Assembly: GCF_003477525.1 (NCBI RefSeq)
Contig: NZ_QUDO01000071.1
Span: 1 to 16,831 of the forward strand
DNA from: Ruminococcus sp. AF41-9
GTDB lineage: Bacteria > Bacillota > Clostridia > Lachnospirales > Lachnospiraceae
Direction: 5' to 3'
DNA length: 16,831 bases
Part shown: positions 1-8,401 of the stretch, one piece after another
Layout of the letters: each line of letters begins with the position of its first letter
How positions within the stretch are numbered: position 1 is the first letter of the stretch
Program-made: the position numbers and the translations under genes
The notes under the pieces: model-generated
What the model saw: the letters and a program-made list of their open reading frames with translations, nothing else
Database searches by the model: none
Told to the model about the DNA's origin: nothing

Positions 1-73
1 GAAAAAGTTTCAAAATAAATCAAAAAATATTGATGAAGTCTACCAATCAGTGTTTTTTCGTTGTATAATGTTT

Positions 74-146
74 TATCGTACAGGGTCACTTTCCTTTGTA
101 ATGTTTTGGGTCAAATTCATTATACATCAGAAAGTCCTGTACGATA
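74..146. repeat. Long-armed inverted repeat in non-coding DNA
   Basis: Arms 74-84 and 136-146 are perfect 11-base inverted complements. An inner pair, ACTTTC at 88-93 and GAAAGT at 130-135, extends the stem after a three-base bulge and leaves a loop of about 36 bases. On the plus strand the stem is followed by a T-run (147-153), so it could end a transcript entering from the left. The rest of 1-234 is very AT-rich and shows no gene. The role is unknown: a terminator, or the end of a small mobile element, are both possible. Confidence 0.45.
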
Positions 147-170
147 TTTTTTTATGAAAAAGTTGTAAAG

Positions 171-287
171 TGGTGTAAAATTATTATAACTGATTCAAAG
201 ATAACTGTTTTTGAGACGAAAAAAGCTAGTCTTGTGCAAAAAATAACTGCCAGACCTCGAAAGAATCTGGCAGTTGGTGTAAAATTA
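171..287. repeat. 13-base direct repeat pair flanking a terminator hairpin
   Basis: The string TGGTGTAAAATTA occurs at 171-183 and again at 275-287, 104 bases apart. The second copy abuts the terminator stem at 245-275. Nothing shows whether this is a duplication scar, the boundary of a small element, or chance in AT-rich DNA. Confidence 0.4.
238..275 (-). terminator. Second intrinsic terminator at left edge
   Basis: A perfect 10-bp stem (245-254 with 266-275, arm AACTGCCAGA) has an 11-base loop. Read leftward it is followed by ATTATTTTTTG, a good U-tract. It lies beyond the operon terminator at 370-398. It is therefore either a backup terminator or the expression platform of the structured stretch at 276-369, acting on a gene left of the window. 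Confidence 0.7.
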
Positions 288-369
288 AGTCATACTAGTG
301 AATTACTGGCGATTACCGTGACCGGACTTGCACCGGCAAGTGTAGTCCAGCTTTGCTGGACACACGGCA
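276..369 (-). other. Structured stretch between two terminators, possible cis-regulatory RNA
   Basis: On the minus strand this holds two compact hairpins: GTCCAGC-AAA-GCTGGAC (345-361) and ACTTGC-CGGT-GCAAGT (326-341). Overlapping the second is CCGGTGCAAGTCCGG, followed by CACGG and CGCCAGT. That order recalls the P4/J-region core of cobalamin riboswitches (CCGGTGcaAatCCGG then CGGtcCCGCCACTGT). The usual preceding GGGAA is absent, and the ACTTGC/GCAAGT hairpin would compete with P4, so the match is weak. If it is a leader, its gene is left of the window. Confidence 0.3.
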
Positions 370-398
370 TCAAAAAAGCACCTCCAAAGAGATGCTTT
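370..398 (-). terminator. Rho-independent terminator of the signalling operon
   Basis: Read leftward, AAAGCATCTC pairs with GAGGTGCTTT (10 bp with one G-T pair) around the tetraloop TTTG, and the stem runs into a stretch of six T. It lies about 100 bases past the stop of the last hybrid kinase gene. It is a textbook intrinsic terminator and the natural 3' end of the leftward signalling transcript. Confidence 0.85.
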
Positions 399-416
399 CT
401 CGTATTGCATTCTTGA

Positions 417-466
417 TTCCCTTAATTATGTCACTGTTTTAGGGATAGTTGTAAGTGTTAAGGGAA
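417..466. repeat. 9-bp inverted repeat downstream of the last kinase gene
   Basis: TTCCCTTAA at 417-425 and TTAAGGGAA at 458-466 are perfect inverted complements with a 32-base loop. It sits between the kinase stop and the terminator. There is no T-run, so this is at most an mRNA 3'-end structure. Confidence 0.35.
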
Positions 467-497
467 AACTAACAATTTACGACCGCTTAGTCATGAG

Positions 498-3338
498 TCA
501 TCGTTCTATATATTTTGTGATGACAGATGTTAAAATCTCCATATCAACCGGCTTCGCCACATGATCATCCATTCCGGCATTCAAAGCAGCCTGCACATCC
601 TCTGCAAATGCATTTGCCGTCATTGCAATAATAGGTATTTTCTTTCCATCCGGACGGTCCGACAGATTTCTGATGGCTTTTGTCGTTTCATATCCATTCA
701 TTTCCGGCATCATAATATCCATCAAAATCAGATCAAAAGTCCCCGGATCTGTATTGCAAAACTGTGTCAGGGCAGATTTACCATCTACAGCCCTGGTTAC
801 AATCATCCCTTTTTCTTCCAATAGTACTATTGCTATTTCCGCGTTTAAATCATTGTCCTCAGCCAAAAGAACATGCAAACCATGTAAATCCATATCTTTC
901 TTTAACTTTTCTTTCTCTTCAGTTTCTACATGTTCTGCTATAAGCAGAGGGATTTCCACAGTAAATGTTGAGCCAACACCCTGTCTGCTGCTGACCTCAA
1001 TTTTCCCACCCATAAGATCTACATACTGTTTAGCAATGGCCATTCCCAGTCCGGTTCCCTTATAACTGGTTCTTGCTCCATTATTTTCCTGACTGAACTC
1101 ATCAAATATTCTGGTCTGGAACTCCTCACTCATACCAATTCCGGTATCCGATATACGATAGCGTACGATTATATGATGCTCATCATTACCCGGAGCGTTT
1201 TCTGCAACAAATGAAATGCTACCTCCGTCTTTTGTAAATTTGACTGCATTGCTGATAATGTTAAGCAATACTTCTCTTATTCTGAGTTCATCCGCCATCA
1301 CATAAGGAGTTTTTAGTTCTTCTCTTGAAACATACAAGTTAAGATCACGGTTTTCTATATATCCCCTTGCAATCGACAAAACAGTATTTATCATATCCCT
1401 GAGATCTGCCGGTACCGGTTTATATTCCAGTTTACCACTTTCAATGTGGCTGATATCCAGCACATCATTAATAAGCGTCATCAAATATTCTGAACTCTGT
1501 CTGATCTTTTTCAGACAGTTCTCCACTTCTTTGTCCGGTTTCCTCTTCATAGCAATATCTGTAAATCCAACAATTGCATTCATCGGTGTCCTGATGTCAT
1601 GGGACATATGATTCAGGAACGTTGTTTTTGCAATATTCGCCGCATTTGCATTCTGTGCTTCTTTCAGGGCCTCCATCTGTTTTTTTCTGCTTACTGAAAG
1701 GGAATAAACCAGAAGAAGCAGTACAAAAATAATCACAGATGAAACTCCGATAGCCAAGCCTGCATACTCCGCAAGGACATCCTGTAAGGTCACTTTCTTT
1801 TCCGAAACAGAATTCTGTGCAAGGACAACGCCATTTAAAATATCGGAGGACTGCTCAATTGCTTTATTGATAATGGTAGCTGCTCTTCTGTTTTCTCTCG
1901 TCGTGAACATTCCCAATTCCTGCCGTTTTGCCATCTCTGCAAATGACAGACTTTGGGTTAATGAACTTTCATTAAGAAGATTAATCTTTGAAGATGGAAT
2001 AATAGTTGCTCCCACTTTTCCATTTGCTACTGCCTCCAGGCATTCTTCCTGTGTGTCATATTGTTTAATTTCTGCATCCGGAAAAAGAAGAGACACCATC
2101 AATTCAGAATACAGTGAGGTCTCTGTCGCTGCGATTGTAGAGAGACTGCTGCTATATTCATTTCCTTTGTAAATAACAACCGGCGTAATATCAAAGATTG
2201 CATCTGTCAAAACCACCTGAAACTGTTCCTGCGTATAAAGATCCTGAATGATAGGACCTGCAATATCTATTTCGCCAGATTGCAATGCCTCATTCATCTC
2301 TACTCCCGTGGAACATGGAACTGCCTTGATTGTGATTTCATATTTTTCCTGAACCGTATCCAGAACGGTTCCAAGGATTCCTGTCAGTTTCCTATTTTCT
2401 TCACCACAAAAAGGGAGATTGTTCTTTAGATATCCCACACGGATTGTGTTTTCATGTGCATCTAGCCATTGTTTTTCTTCCTTGTTGAGTGCATAATTTA
2501 TGACTGCTTTTCCTTCATAACGGGCATACAGCTTGCTGCTGTAGTCCGTTTCTATATTGTTGATTTCTTCCAGGGCAGAATTTAATTCCTTTAACAGATC
2601 CGGTCTGGATTTTGATACACCGAAATAACAGTCACTTGCACCGATATTGGCGATTGCAATAAAATCGCTGTTGACAGACAGCGCCGGGATTACAAGTGCA
2701 TCCAGTTCATCTGCATCCAGTTTTTCTATCATTTCATCATAGTCTTTACAGCCAACCACCTCTGCCTGAATCTGATTGCTGTCCAGCCATTTTTCCAGAA
2801 GTTCTTTCTGATAGCTTCCATCTGCTGCACCAATACGACAGCCATTCATCTGCTTTGGATCACCATCCGTAAGATCTGTATGATCTTCCCGGGTATAGAT
2901 CCAATATCTTTCTGTTCCCTCTGCATAGGTAGAAAAATCGATAGACTCTGCTCTTTCCGGTGTATAACTGACACTTCCAAGTATATCTATTTCCCCATCT
3001 GCCAGCATATCCAGACACTCTTTAAATGAGCCATAGACATATTCATACTTCCAGCCGGTTATATAAGAAATCTTCTGGAGATACTCATAGCCTGCTCCCT
3101 GCTTGTGTTCCCCATAGCCGCCTTCCTGAAAATTGGCATATGGGAAATACCCAACTCTCACTGTTTTATTCTCTTCCTCTATTACCTGAGTTGTTTTCCC
3201 GTCACTTTTAATTTCTGACGCATAAGCAGAAAGCGGCACAAAAAGTAATACGATAAGTATTAAAATGCTCAAACATAATCTTTTTTTCTTATCCATTTTT
3301 CTATCTTTCTGTTCATTCATTTCCTCTTTATTATCCAT
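498..3338 (-). CDS. BvgS-like hybrid sensor histidine kinase with tandem Venus-flytrap domains
   Basis: This 946-residue membrane kinase is predicted to sense a small solute outside the cell and start a phosphorelay. Order: signal or anchor helix at about 21-40; SBP_bac_3-type domain at about 57-275 (opening VRVGYFPYANF); a second at about 297-505 (IRVGYLKNNLPF); membrane helix at about 523-548; HisKA with phospho-acceptor H580 in NHMSHDIRTPMNAI; HATPase with N693/N697, DTGIGM (731-736) and GTGLGM (761-766); C-terminal REC at about 821-943 with D874 in LMDIMMPEMNG and K929. There is no HPt domain and no DNA-binding output. The ATG overlaps the stop of the upstream REC gene by eight bases (ATGGATAA), implying translational coupling. 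ATGs at residues 7 and 15 are alternative starts; AGAGG lies just before residue 7. The architecture is certain, the ligand unknown. Confidence 0.93.
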   Translation of the reverse strand: MDNKEEMNEQKDRKMDKKKRLCLSILILIVLLFVPLSAYASEIKSDGKTTQVIEEENKTVRVGYFPYANFQEGGYGEHKQGAGYEYLQKISYITGWKYEYVYGSFKECLDMLADGEIDILGSVSYTPERAESIDFSTYAEGTERYWIYTREDHTDLTDGDPKQMNGCRIGAADGSYQKELLEKWLDSNQIQAEVVGCKDYDEMIEKLDADELDALVIPALSVNSDFIAIANIGASDCYFGVSKSRPDLLKELNSALEEINNIETDYSSKLYARYEGKAVINYALNKEEKQWLDAHENTIRVGYLKNNLPFCGEENRKLTGILGTVLDTVQEKYEITIKAVPCSTGVEMNEALQSGEIDIAGPIIQDLYTQEQFQVVLTDAIFDITPVVIYKGNEYSSSLSTIAATETSLYSELMVSLLFPDAEIKQYDTQEECLEAVANGKVGATIIPSSKINLLNESSLTQSLSFAEMAKRQELGMFTTRENRRAATIINKAIEQSSDILNGVVLAQNSVSEKKVTLQDVLAEYAGLAIGVSSVIIFVLLLLVYSLSVSRKKQMEALKEAQNANAANIAKTTFLNHMSHDIRTPMNAIVGFTDIAMKRKPDKEVENCLKKIRQSSEYLMTLINDVLDISHIESGKLEYKPVPADLRDMINTVLSIARGYIENRDLNLYVSREELKTPYVMADELRIREVLLNIISNAVKFTKDGGSISFVAENAPGNDEHHIIVRYRISDTGIGMSEEFQTRIFDEFSQENNGARTSYKGTGLGMAIAKQYVDLMGGKIEVSSRQGVGSTFTVEIPLLIAEHVETEEKEKLKKDMDLHGLHVLLAEDNDLNAEIAIVLLEEKGMIVTRAVDGKSALTQFCNTDPGTFDLILMDIMMPEMNGYETTKAIRNLSDRPDGKKIPIIAMTANAFAEDVQAALNAGMDDHVAKPVDMEILTSVITKYIER

Positions 3339-3741
3339 TTATGCTGTTGTTCTTCCCATTCTGTAAGCTTTCCTGTTTTTCCAATACAGAAAGAATGACC
3401 GCTTCCATTTTCTCAATATCAATGGGTTTTGCAATGTGTCCATTCATGCCGGCATCTATGCAGTCCCTGATATCATCCTGAAATGCATTCGCTGTCATCG
3501 CAATGATTGGTATCTCTTTTGTATCTTTACGGTTCAATGTCCTTATCTGTCTGGCTGCTTCTAATCCATCCATTACCGGCATCATGATATCCATAAAAAT
3601 AAAATCAAATCTGCCTGGAACTGACTGGGAAACAATATCCACAGCCTCTTCGCCATTTTCTGCCGTAGTCACAACCATCTTTTCATCTTCCAGCAGCATT
3701 TTTGCAATTTCCAGATTTAGCTCATTATCCTCAATTTGCAT
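3331..3741 (-). CDS. Single-domain REC protein with clipped N-terminus, likely remnant of a hybrid kinase
   Basis: This 136-residue receiver domain has acidic pocket E4-D5 in IEDNELN, phospho-acceptor D51 in FMDIMMPVMDG, T83 and K105. It closely resembles the C-terminal receivers of the neighbouring hybrid kinases. Only M-Q-I precedes the acidic pair, so most of strand beta-1 (normally about six hydrophobic residues) is missing. The frame is closed upstream by TAA eight bases before the ATG, and no Shine-Dalgarno sequence is visible. The gene starts four bases after the HD-GYP stop, so it probably relies on coupled translation. I infer that it is the tail of a former fourth hybrid kinase. It may still act as a phosphate sink, but folding without a full beta-1 is doubtful. 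Confidence 0.75.
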   Translation of the reverse strand: MQIEDNELNLEIAKMLLEDEKMVVTTAENGEEAVDIVSQSVPGRFDFIFMDIMMPVMDGLEAARQIRTLNRKDTKEIPIIAMTANAFQDDIRDCIDAGMNGHIAKPIDIEKMEAVILSVLEKQESLQNGKNNSING

Positions 3742-3745
3742 TTTT

Positions 3746-5245
3746 CTATTTTACAGGATCAAAATACCCGATAATTCCAATATAGCCATCTTTCTTTAAT
3801 GGAGTCCACAATGTATGCAGTTTCAGTTTATACATCTGGCTGTCATTTCCCACCGTCGCTTTTATCGTGGCAGATATTTCTTTATTTTGCATAGATGTCT
3901 GATGCAACAAAGCCCGAATATATTGAACGTCTTCTTCATTTACTCCAAATTCTTTGAACAAATTGAAATTCGGATTATCTCTCTGACATAATATCTGCTG
4001 TTTTCCGTTTAAGATAGTTAATTGACCTGAAATTGCATTGTAATCAATTGAGTTCATTCCACTGTTCGATTTGAAGAAATCGATTTTTTCCCGCATAACT
4101 TTGATAAGACTCTGTGAATAAATCTGGTTCGGTAAGGATTTATCACTGAGTATTTCATTCGAAAGTCTCTGTGCTTCATGATAATATTTATTATCATCCA
4201 TCTCTTTACCAAGCATTTTTGAAAGCTGAGTACTCAGTTCTTTCAAACACTTAAGGAGGATGGGATTAAACTGACCGCATTGCCCATCCAGGATCATTTG
4301 AATCGCTGTATCATGATCAAATGCTTTCTTGTAACACCTTTCACTGGTGAGTGCATCATAAACATCAACAATTGATACCACCTGCGCGGAGATTGGTATT
4401 TCTTCACCTTTTAAGCCATCCGGATAGCCCTTTCCGTCCCATCTTTCATGGTGCCACCTGCAGATTTCCCATGCGGTATGCACCAGTGGATGATCTTGTG
4501 GAAAGTCCATATCCTTAATTATAGCTGCGCCAAGCTCACTATGGGTTTTCATAATCTTAAATTCTTCATCTGTAAGTCTGCCTGGTTTATTTAATATTTC
4601 TTCCGGAATACGGATCTTACCAATATCATGAAGGGAAGATGCCGTTGTAATCAAAGCAATATCTGCCTCTGTCAAAAGATAAGCATCTGTTAATTTTACC
4701 AGTTGTCTCAGCATCATCTCCGTTACTGTTTTAATATGCAGGATGTGTTCTCTGCTCTCACTGTTACGGGATCCCAATATATTACTCATAATCCGGATCA
4801 TGATATTATTATTTTCTTCTTTTTCGTAAACCTGATTATAAACCACATTTATCAGATGCTTTTGGTTCATATAGAGGCCCAAGGTATTCTGAACTCTTTT
4901 CTTTACAATCACAGAATCAAACGGTCGTGTGATATAATCTGTGATTCCCAGCTCATATGCCTTACGCATAGTATCAACAGCATCTTCAGAAGATATCATG
5001 ATTACAGGAGTTTCAGCAATACACTGGCTTCTTTTCATTATTTTCAAGACTTCAAAACCATTCATCTGTGGCATATTGATATCCAAAAGCATCAGATCAA
5101 TTCCAATATTTTCTCCTATCATCTGGATTGCCTGATTACCATTTTCGGCTTCCAGATAATTATAAGTTTCTCCGAGAATCTCCTTCAATATGTCCCTGTT
5201 TAATTTTGAATCATCTACAATCAGGATTTTTTGTCTTTTATCCAT
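3746..5245 (-). CDS. REC-HD-GYP response regulator, predicted c-di-GMP phosphodiesterase
   Basis: This 499-residue cytoplasmic protein is predicted to hydrolyse cyclic di-GMP under control of phosphorylation. The REC domain at about 6-120 opens KILIVDDSKLN and has phospho-acceptor D55 in LLDINMPQMNG. The HD-GYP domain at about 160-345 has HDIGK (206-210), a later HSELG histidine, HHERWDGKGYP (265-275) and DVYDALTSER. All the metal-ligand motifs I know for the family appear intact. The last 120 residues look PAS-like and are not recognised firmly. The start chosen is the ATG of MDKRQK, directly before REC beta-1, with a weak AAAGG 11 bases upstream. The frame stays open 23 codons further without a better signal. 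It is the only effector in the cluster, so it is the likely target of the flanking kinases. Confidence 0.92.
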   Translation of the reverse strand: MDKRQKILIVDDSKLNRDILKEILGETYNYLEAENGNQAIQMIGENIGIDLMLLDINMPQMNGFEVLKIMKRSQCIAETPVIMISSEDAVDTMRKAYELGITDYITRPFDSVIVKKRVQNTLGLYMNQKHLINVVYNQVYEKEENNNIMIRIMSNILGSRNSESREHILHIKTVTEMMLRQLVKLTDAYLLTEADIALITTASSLHDIGKIRIPEEILNKPGRLTDEEFKIMKTHSELGAAIIKDMDFPQDHPLVHTAWEICRWHHERWDGKGYPDGLKGEEIPISAQVVSIVDVYDALTSERCYKKAFDHDTAIQMILDGQCGQFNPILLKCLKELSTQLSKMLGKEMDDNKYYHEAQRLSNEILSDKSLPNQIYSQSLIKVMREKIDFFKSNSGMNSIDYNAISGQLTILNGKQQILCQRDNPNFNLFKEFGVNEEDVQYIRALLHQTSMQNKEISATIKATVGNDSQMYKLKLHTLWTPLKKDGYIGIIGYFDPVK

Positions 5246-5435
5246 ATTTTTTATTACCTTTATCCACTCGTTTTTTATGATGTTCCAAGCACTTGATCCA
5301 AGGCAGAAAGTCATGTCCCATCACTTAACGCTACAGTCCCTTCTTTATTCCTCCAATAGCTTCATAGCACTCTCGCATTGTCATATTTTAGTCTTCCTGT
5401 CAATTGTATTCCACTAATTCATGAACCTCTGCTAA
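5246..5435 (-). other. Intergenic gap between the D-position kinase and HD-GYP genes
   Basis: The 190 bases between the kinase stop and the HD-GYP start hold a TTGACA box on the minus strand (5398-5403), but no good -10 sequence at 16-18 bases. A GGAGG within it precedes no open frame. There is no terminator. Either transcription reads through from the kinase or a weak promoter lies here. Confidence 0.4.
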
Positions 5436-8264
5436 TCAATTATATACATACCTTAAAATCATTTTTATAACTTCATCAATCACAATCGGCTTTGACAAAT
5501 GTGCGTTCATTCCTGCATCCAGTGATGCCTGAACATCTTCTGCAAATGAATTAGCTGTCATTGCTATAATAGGAATGTTTTTTCCATCCGGTCTGTCATT
5601 CATTGCCCTGATTGCTTTTGTCGCTTCATAACCATTCATTTCAGGCATCATGACATCCATCAGGATTACATCAAATGTACCTTTCGGATGATTTCTGAAA
5701 ATCTCAACAGCATTCTTTCCATCCACAGCTCTTTCTACATTCATCCCGAACTCTTCCAACTGCACGGCAGCAACCTCTGCATTCAGTTCATTATCCTCCG
5801 CAAGAAGGACATTCACACCTGTAAGATTTACCTTTTCCGAAAAACCTGTGTCTGACTTATTACATTCCTTATCAGTAATTTCCAAAGGAATATCCACAGT
5901 AAATGTGGTTCCCTCATGCTTTTTACTCTGCACGGAAATGGTTCCACCCATCATATCTACATACTTCTTTACGATAGCCATCCCCAGTCCAACTCCATGG
6001 TACTGCGTTCTCACATCGGAATCTTCCTGTGCAAACTCCTCAAAAACTTCTTTTGTAAATTCCTCACTCATGCCAATACCAGTATCCGAAATACGGTAAC
6101 GCATATTTATATATCCATCCCCGCCCTTTTCCAGACACCGGGCTTCAAATGTAATCGTCCCTCCATCCGGAGTGTATTTTACGGCATTGCTCAGAATATT
6201 GACCAGCACATCACGCAGGCGTGCAGGATCCGCAAGTACATTTGGAATCTTTGCTTCTTCACGCTGAATCTTAAAGTTGATATCCCTGTTCGTAAGAAAG
6301 CCTTTTGTAATATCCACTGCAGAATCTGTAATGTTTTTCACATCCGCCGGTACCGGATTGTATTTCACTTTTCCACTTTCGATGCGGGTCAGATCTAATA
6401 CATCATTGAGCAGCGACAGTAAATGCTCTGAGCTTTCGTCAATCTTTTCCAGACAATTTTTCACTTCATCTGACGGATTGTTTTTCATTGCAATACCGGT
6501 AAATCCTATGATTGCATTCATCGGTGTCCTCATATCATGGGACATATGTGACAGAAATGCTGTTTTTGCCTTGGTTGCAACCTGTGCATGCTCTGCCAGT
6601 TCCGCCATTTCCTCAGCTTTCTCCTGGGCCGTCTTCTGAGCTTTTTTTCTTGCACTGAGACGCACCATTATCACAGCCATAGCAGTCAGCAGCCATCCAA
6701 AAATAAGAAGAACCCAAACAGTAACAGCAGGATGCAGACGTATCCAGTCAACAAATGTCAGCTCTGTTGCTTTGTATGTGGTATACTGTGCTGCAAGATC
6801 TTCAACAAGATTTGGGGGCATGGCATACATTGCTTTCGTCAGAATACCAGCCAGCGCATGGTTCTCAGTTGATGAAATTACCATGCGGTAGGTGAATGTA
6901 GGCTGTTCCAGCAGAGTATATGTCATGGTGCCCGTAGTGTCACTGTTCACAAACGCCTGTGCCATGTAATAGTAGACGAAGGCAGCATCTGCTTTACCCT
7001 CACGGACAGCTTCCATCATTTCCTGTCGGGTACTGCACATCAGTTTTTCTGCACCGGGTGCCATTGCATCTTCAATTGAATTTGATGCTGTCTGGTCAAC
7101 AGTAGCAACAACATTAATTTTTCCATCAAAGTCACGCCGTGTCACCCTTGCCAGCTGCATCGTAATGAAAGGTGCAGTAATCCCCCATTTTTTCGTCTCA
7201 GCATAGTTATCTGTTTCCAGGCGTGCATCGATGCTCATATCTGTGGTTTCCGTATTTTTCTGATAAGCAATATACTCATCTCTGGTAGCAGGTGTAAGAA
7301 ACTCATAGGAAATCCCGGCATAGTCTGCAATTTTCCGGAAGTAATCCGGGATAATACCCTTCATCTCACCATTTTCATTATAAGAATATGGATAACGGGT
7401 CGGATCACACAGAACATGAAGCGGGTTGTCCTTGGAATACTGTGAAATAATACTTTTTTCTTTCTCCGTATATTCCAGATTCTTAGTTTCTATGCTTTCA
7501 TAATTTTTATTGTAAAGCGTCGTTTTCCAGTCACCCTCAACCGCATTCATCTGATCGATCGCATAATTGGTCTCATTCAGCAATTCTGTATTGCCCTTTT
7601 TAACAATGACATAGAAATCGCTGCTGCCAAATTTCTCCACGATTCGCTCATTGTTTGTTTTTCTCAGAGAACTGGTAACAATCGCATCAACTTTTTCGCT
7701 CTGAAGGGCTTCATCCATTTCTGTGGTCGTATCAAAATAAGATGGAACATATGTAAATCCTTTGTCGTCTGCAAAATCCGCAAACTCTTCATTCCGGGTG
7801 TTTCCGTTCAAAAGCGCCACACGCATACCGTTGTAAGTGCTGTAATTGCCGTCCACAATCGTGCTGTTGTCACTGCGGACGGTCAGCATCCCATAATTGG
7901 TTCCGATCGGACGTGAAAAATCAAACTTTTCTTCTCTGTCCGGTGTTTTGCGGGCAGATGTTACCATGTCAATCTCGCCATCTTCAAGCATCTGCTGCAT
8001 ATCATCCCAGCTCTTATCATATCCGACATATTCGTAATCTACATCCCAATAACGGGCCATCAGCCGAAGAAAATCATAGCCATACCCACTGCGGTTGCCT
8101 TCTTCATCCATCACATGATAACCATCCATGGCAAAGAAACCAACTTTGACAGTTTCATGCTGCGAACTGTCCTCGGCTGCATATGCAGTCTGGGGAGAAA
8201 ATATCATACACACGCATACAAAAGCCAGTAATACTGCCACATATTTCTTTGCTTTCGAAATCAT
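5436..8264 (-). CDS. BvgS-like hybrid sensor histidine kinase behind a tetranucleotide repeat
   Basis: This 942-residue kinase is a paralogue of the one at 498-3338. Order: signal peptide 1-29 (VLLAFVCVCMIF core, AYAAE end); flytrap domain at about 38-255 (VKVGFFAMDGYHV); a second at about 282-490 (LHVLCDPTRYPYSY); membrane helix at about 512-535; HisKA H576 in HMSHDMRTPMNAI; HATPase with DTGIGM and GVGLGM; REC with D870 in LMDVMMPEMNG. The ATG at 8264 is chosen because AGGAG stands seven bases upstream and a normal signal peptide begins there. An in-frame ATG at 8339 adds 25 residues, mostly TDRQ repeats encoded by the GACA tract. It has AGGAGG 11 bases upstream but lies between the -35 and -10 of a good promoter. 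Repeat-length change would break that frame. The ligand is unknown, and there is no HPt or DNA-binding domain. Confidence 0.92.
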   Translation of the reverse strand: MISKAKKYVAVLLAFVCVCMIFSPQTAYAAEDSSQHETVKVGFFAMDGYHVMDEEGNRSGYGYDFLRLMARYWDVDYEYVGYDKSWDDMQQMLEDGEIDMVTSARKTPDREEKFDFSRPIGTNYGMLTVRSDNSTIVDGNYSTYNGMRVALLNGNTRNEEFADFADDKGFTYVPSYFDTTTEMDEALQSEKVDAIVTSSLRKTNNERIVEKFGSSDFYVIVKKGNTELLNETNYAIDQMNAVEGDWKTTLYNKNYESIETKNLEYTEKEKSIISQYSKDNPLHVLCDPTRYPYSYNENGEMKGIIPDYFRKIADYAGISYEFLTPATRDEYIAYQKNTETTDMSIDARLETDNYAETKKWGITAPFITMQLARVTRRDFDGKINVVATVDQTASNSIEDAMAPGAEKLMCSTRQEMMEAVREGKADAAFVYYYMAQAFVNSDTTGTMTYTLLEQPTFTYRMVISSTENHALAGILTKAMYAMPPNLVEDLAAQYTTYKATELTFVDWIRLHPAVTVWVLLIFGWLLTAMAVIMVRLSARKKAQKTAQEKAEEMAELAEHAQVATKAKTAFLSHMSHDMRTPMNAIIGFTGIAMKNNPSDEVKNCLEKIDESSEHLLSLLNDVLDLTRIESGKVKYNPVPADVKNITDSAVDITKGFLTNRDINFKIQREEAKIPNVLADPARLRDVLVNILSNAVKYTPDGGTITFEARCLEKGGDGYINMRYRISDTGIGMSEEFTKEVFEEFAQEDSDVRTQYHGVGLGMAIVKKYVDMMGGTISVQSKKHEGTTFTVDIPLEITDKECNKSDTGFSEKVNLTGVNVLLAEDNELNAEVAAVQLEEFGMNVERAVDGKNAVEIFRNHPKGTFDVILMDVMMPEMNGYEATKAIRAMNDRPDGKNIPIIAMTANSFAEDVQASLDAGMNAHLSKPIVIDEVIKMILRYVYN

Positions 8265-8271
8265 ATTAAAT

Positions 8272-8276
8272 CTCCT
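8272..8276 (-). promoter_or_regulatory. Ribosome binding site deciding the start of the repeat-led kinase
   Basis: AGGAG on the minus strand is seven bases before the ATG at 8264. It directly adjoins the degenerate end of the GACA tract (GACGGACAGGAG), so tract changes alter the sequence just upstream of ribosome loading. Confidence 0.75.
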
Positions 8277-8280
8277 GTCC

Positions 8281-8319
<39 letters not shown>

Positions 8320-8320
8320 A

Positions 8321-8350
8321 AATATATTTCTCTATACATCGCCTTGTCAA
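8321..8350 (-). promoter_or_regulatory. Sigma-A-type promoter abutting the GACA tract
   Basis: On the minus strand TTGACA (8345-8350, six of six) is followed by an 18-base spacer and TATATT (8321-8326, five of six). The start point would fall about seven bases further, inside the repeat, making the repeat the first transcribed sequence of the kinase mRNA. Part of the -35 region overlaps the candidate upstream ribosome site AGGAGG at 8351-8356. It is predicted from sequence alone. Confidence 0.6.
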
Positions 8351-8401
8351 CCTCCTGGTTTAATAAAATTGCACTGCCGCATCAAATCCATTTGTCACTG
8401 T

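Noticed and set aside
163..190. Rightward promoter TTGTAA, 16 bases, TATAAC
   Set aside because: No gene follows it on the plus strand, and such matches are common in DNA this AT-rich.
234..416. 60-codon plus-strand frame at the left edge
   Set aside because: It lies entirely over two terminators and two hairpins, has no ribosome binding site, and shows no protein-like pattern.
5398..5435. Promoter before the HD-GYP gene based on TTGACA at 5398-5403
   Set aside because: No acceptable -10 box lies at 16-18 bases, so it was not called as a promoter.
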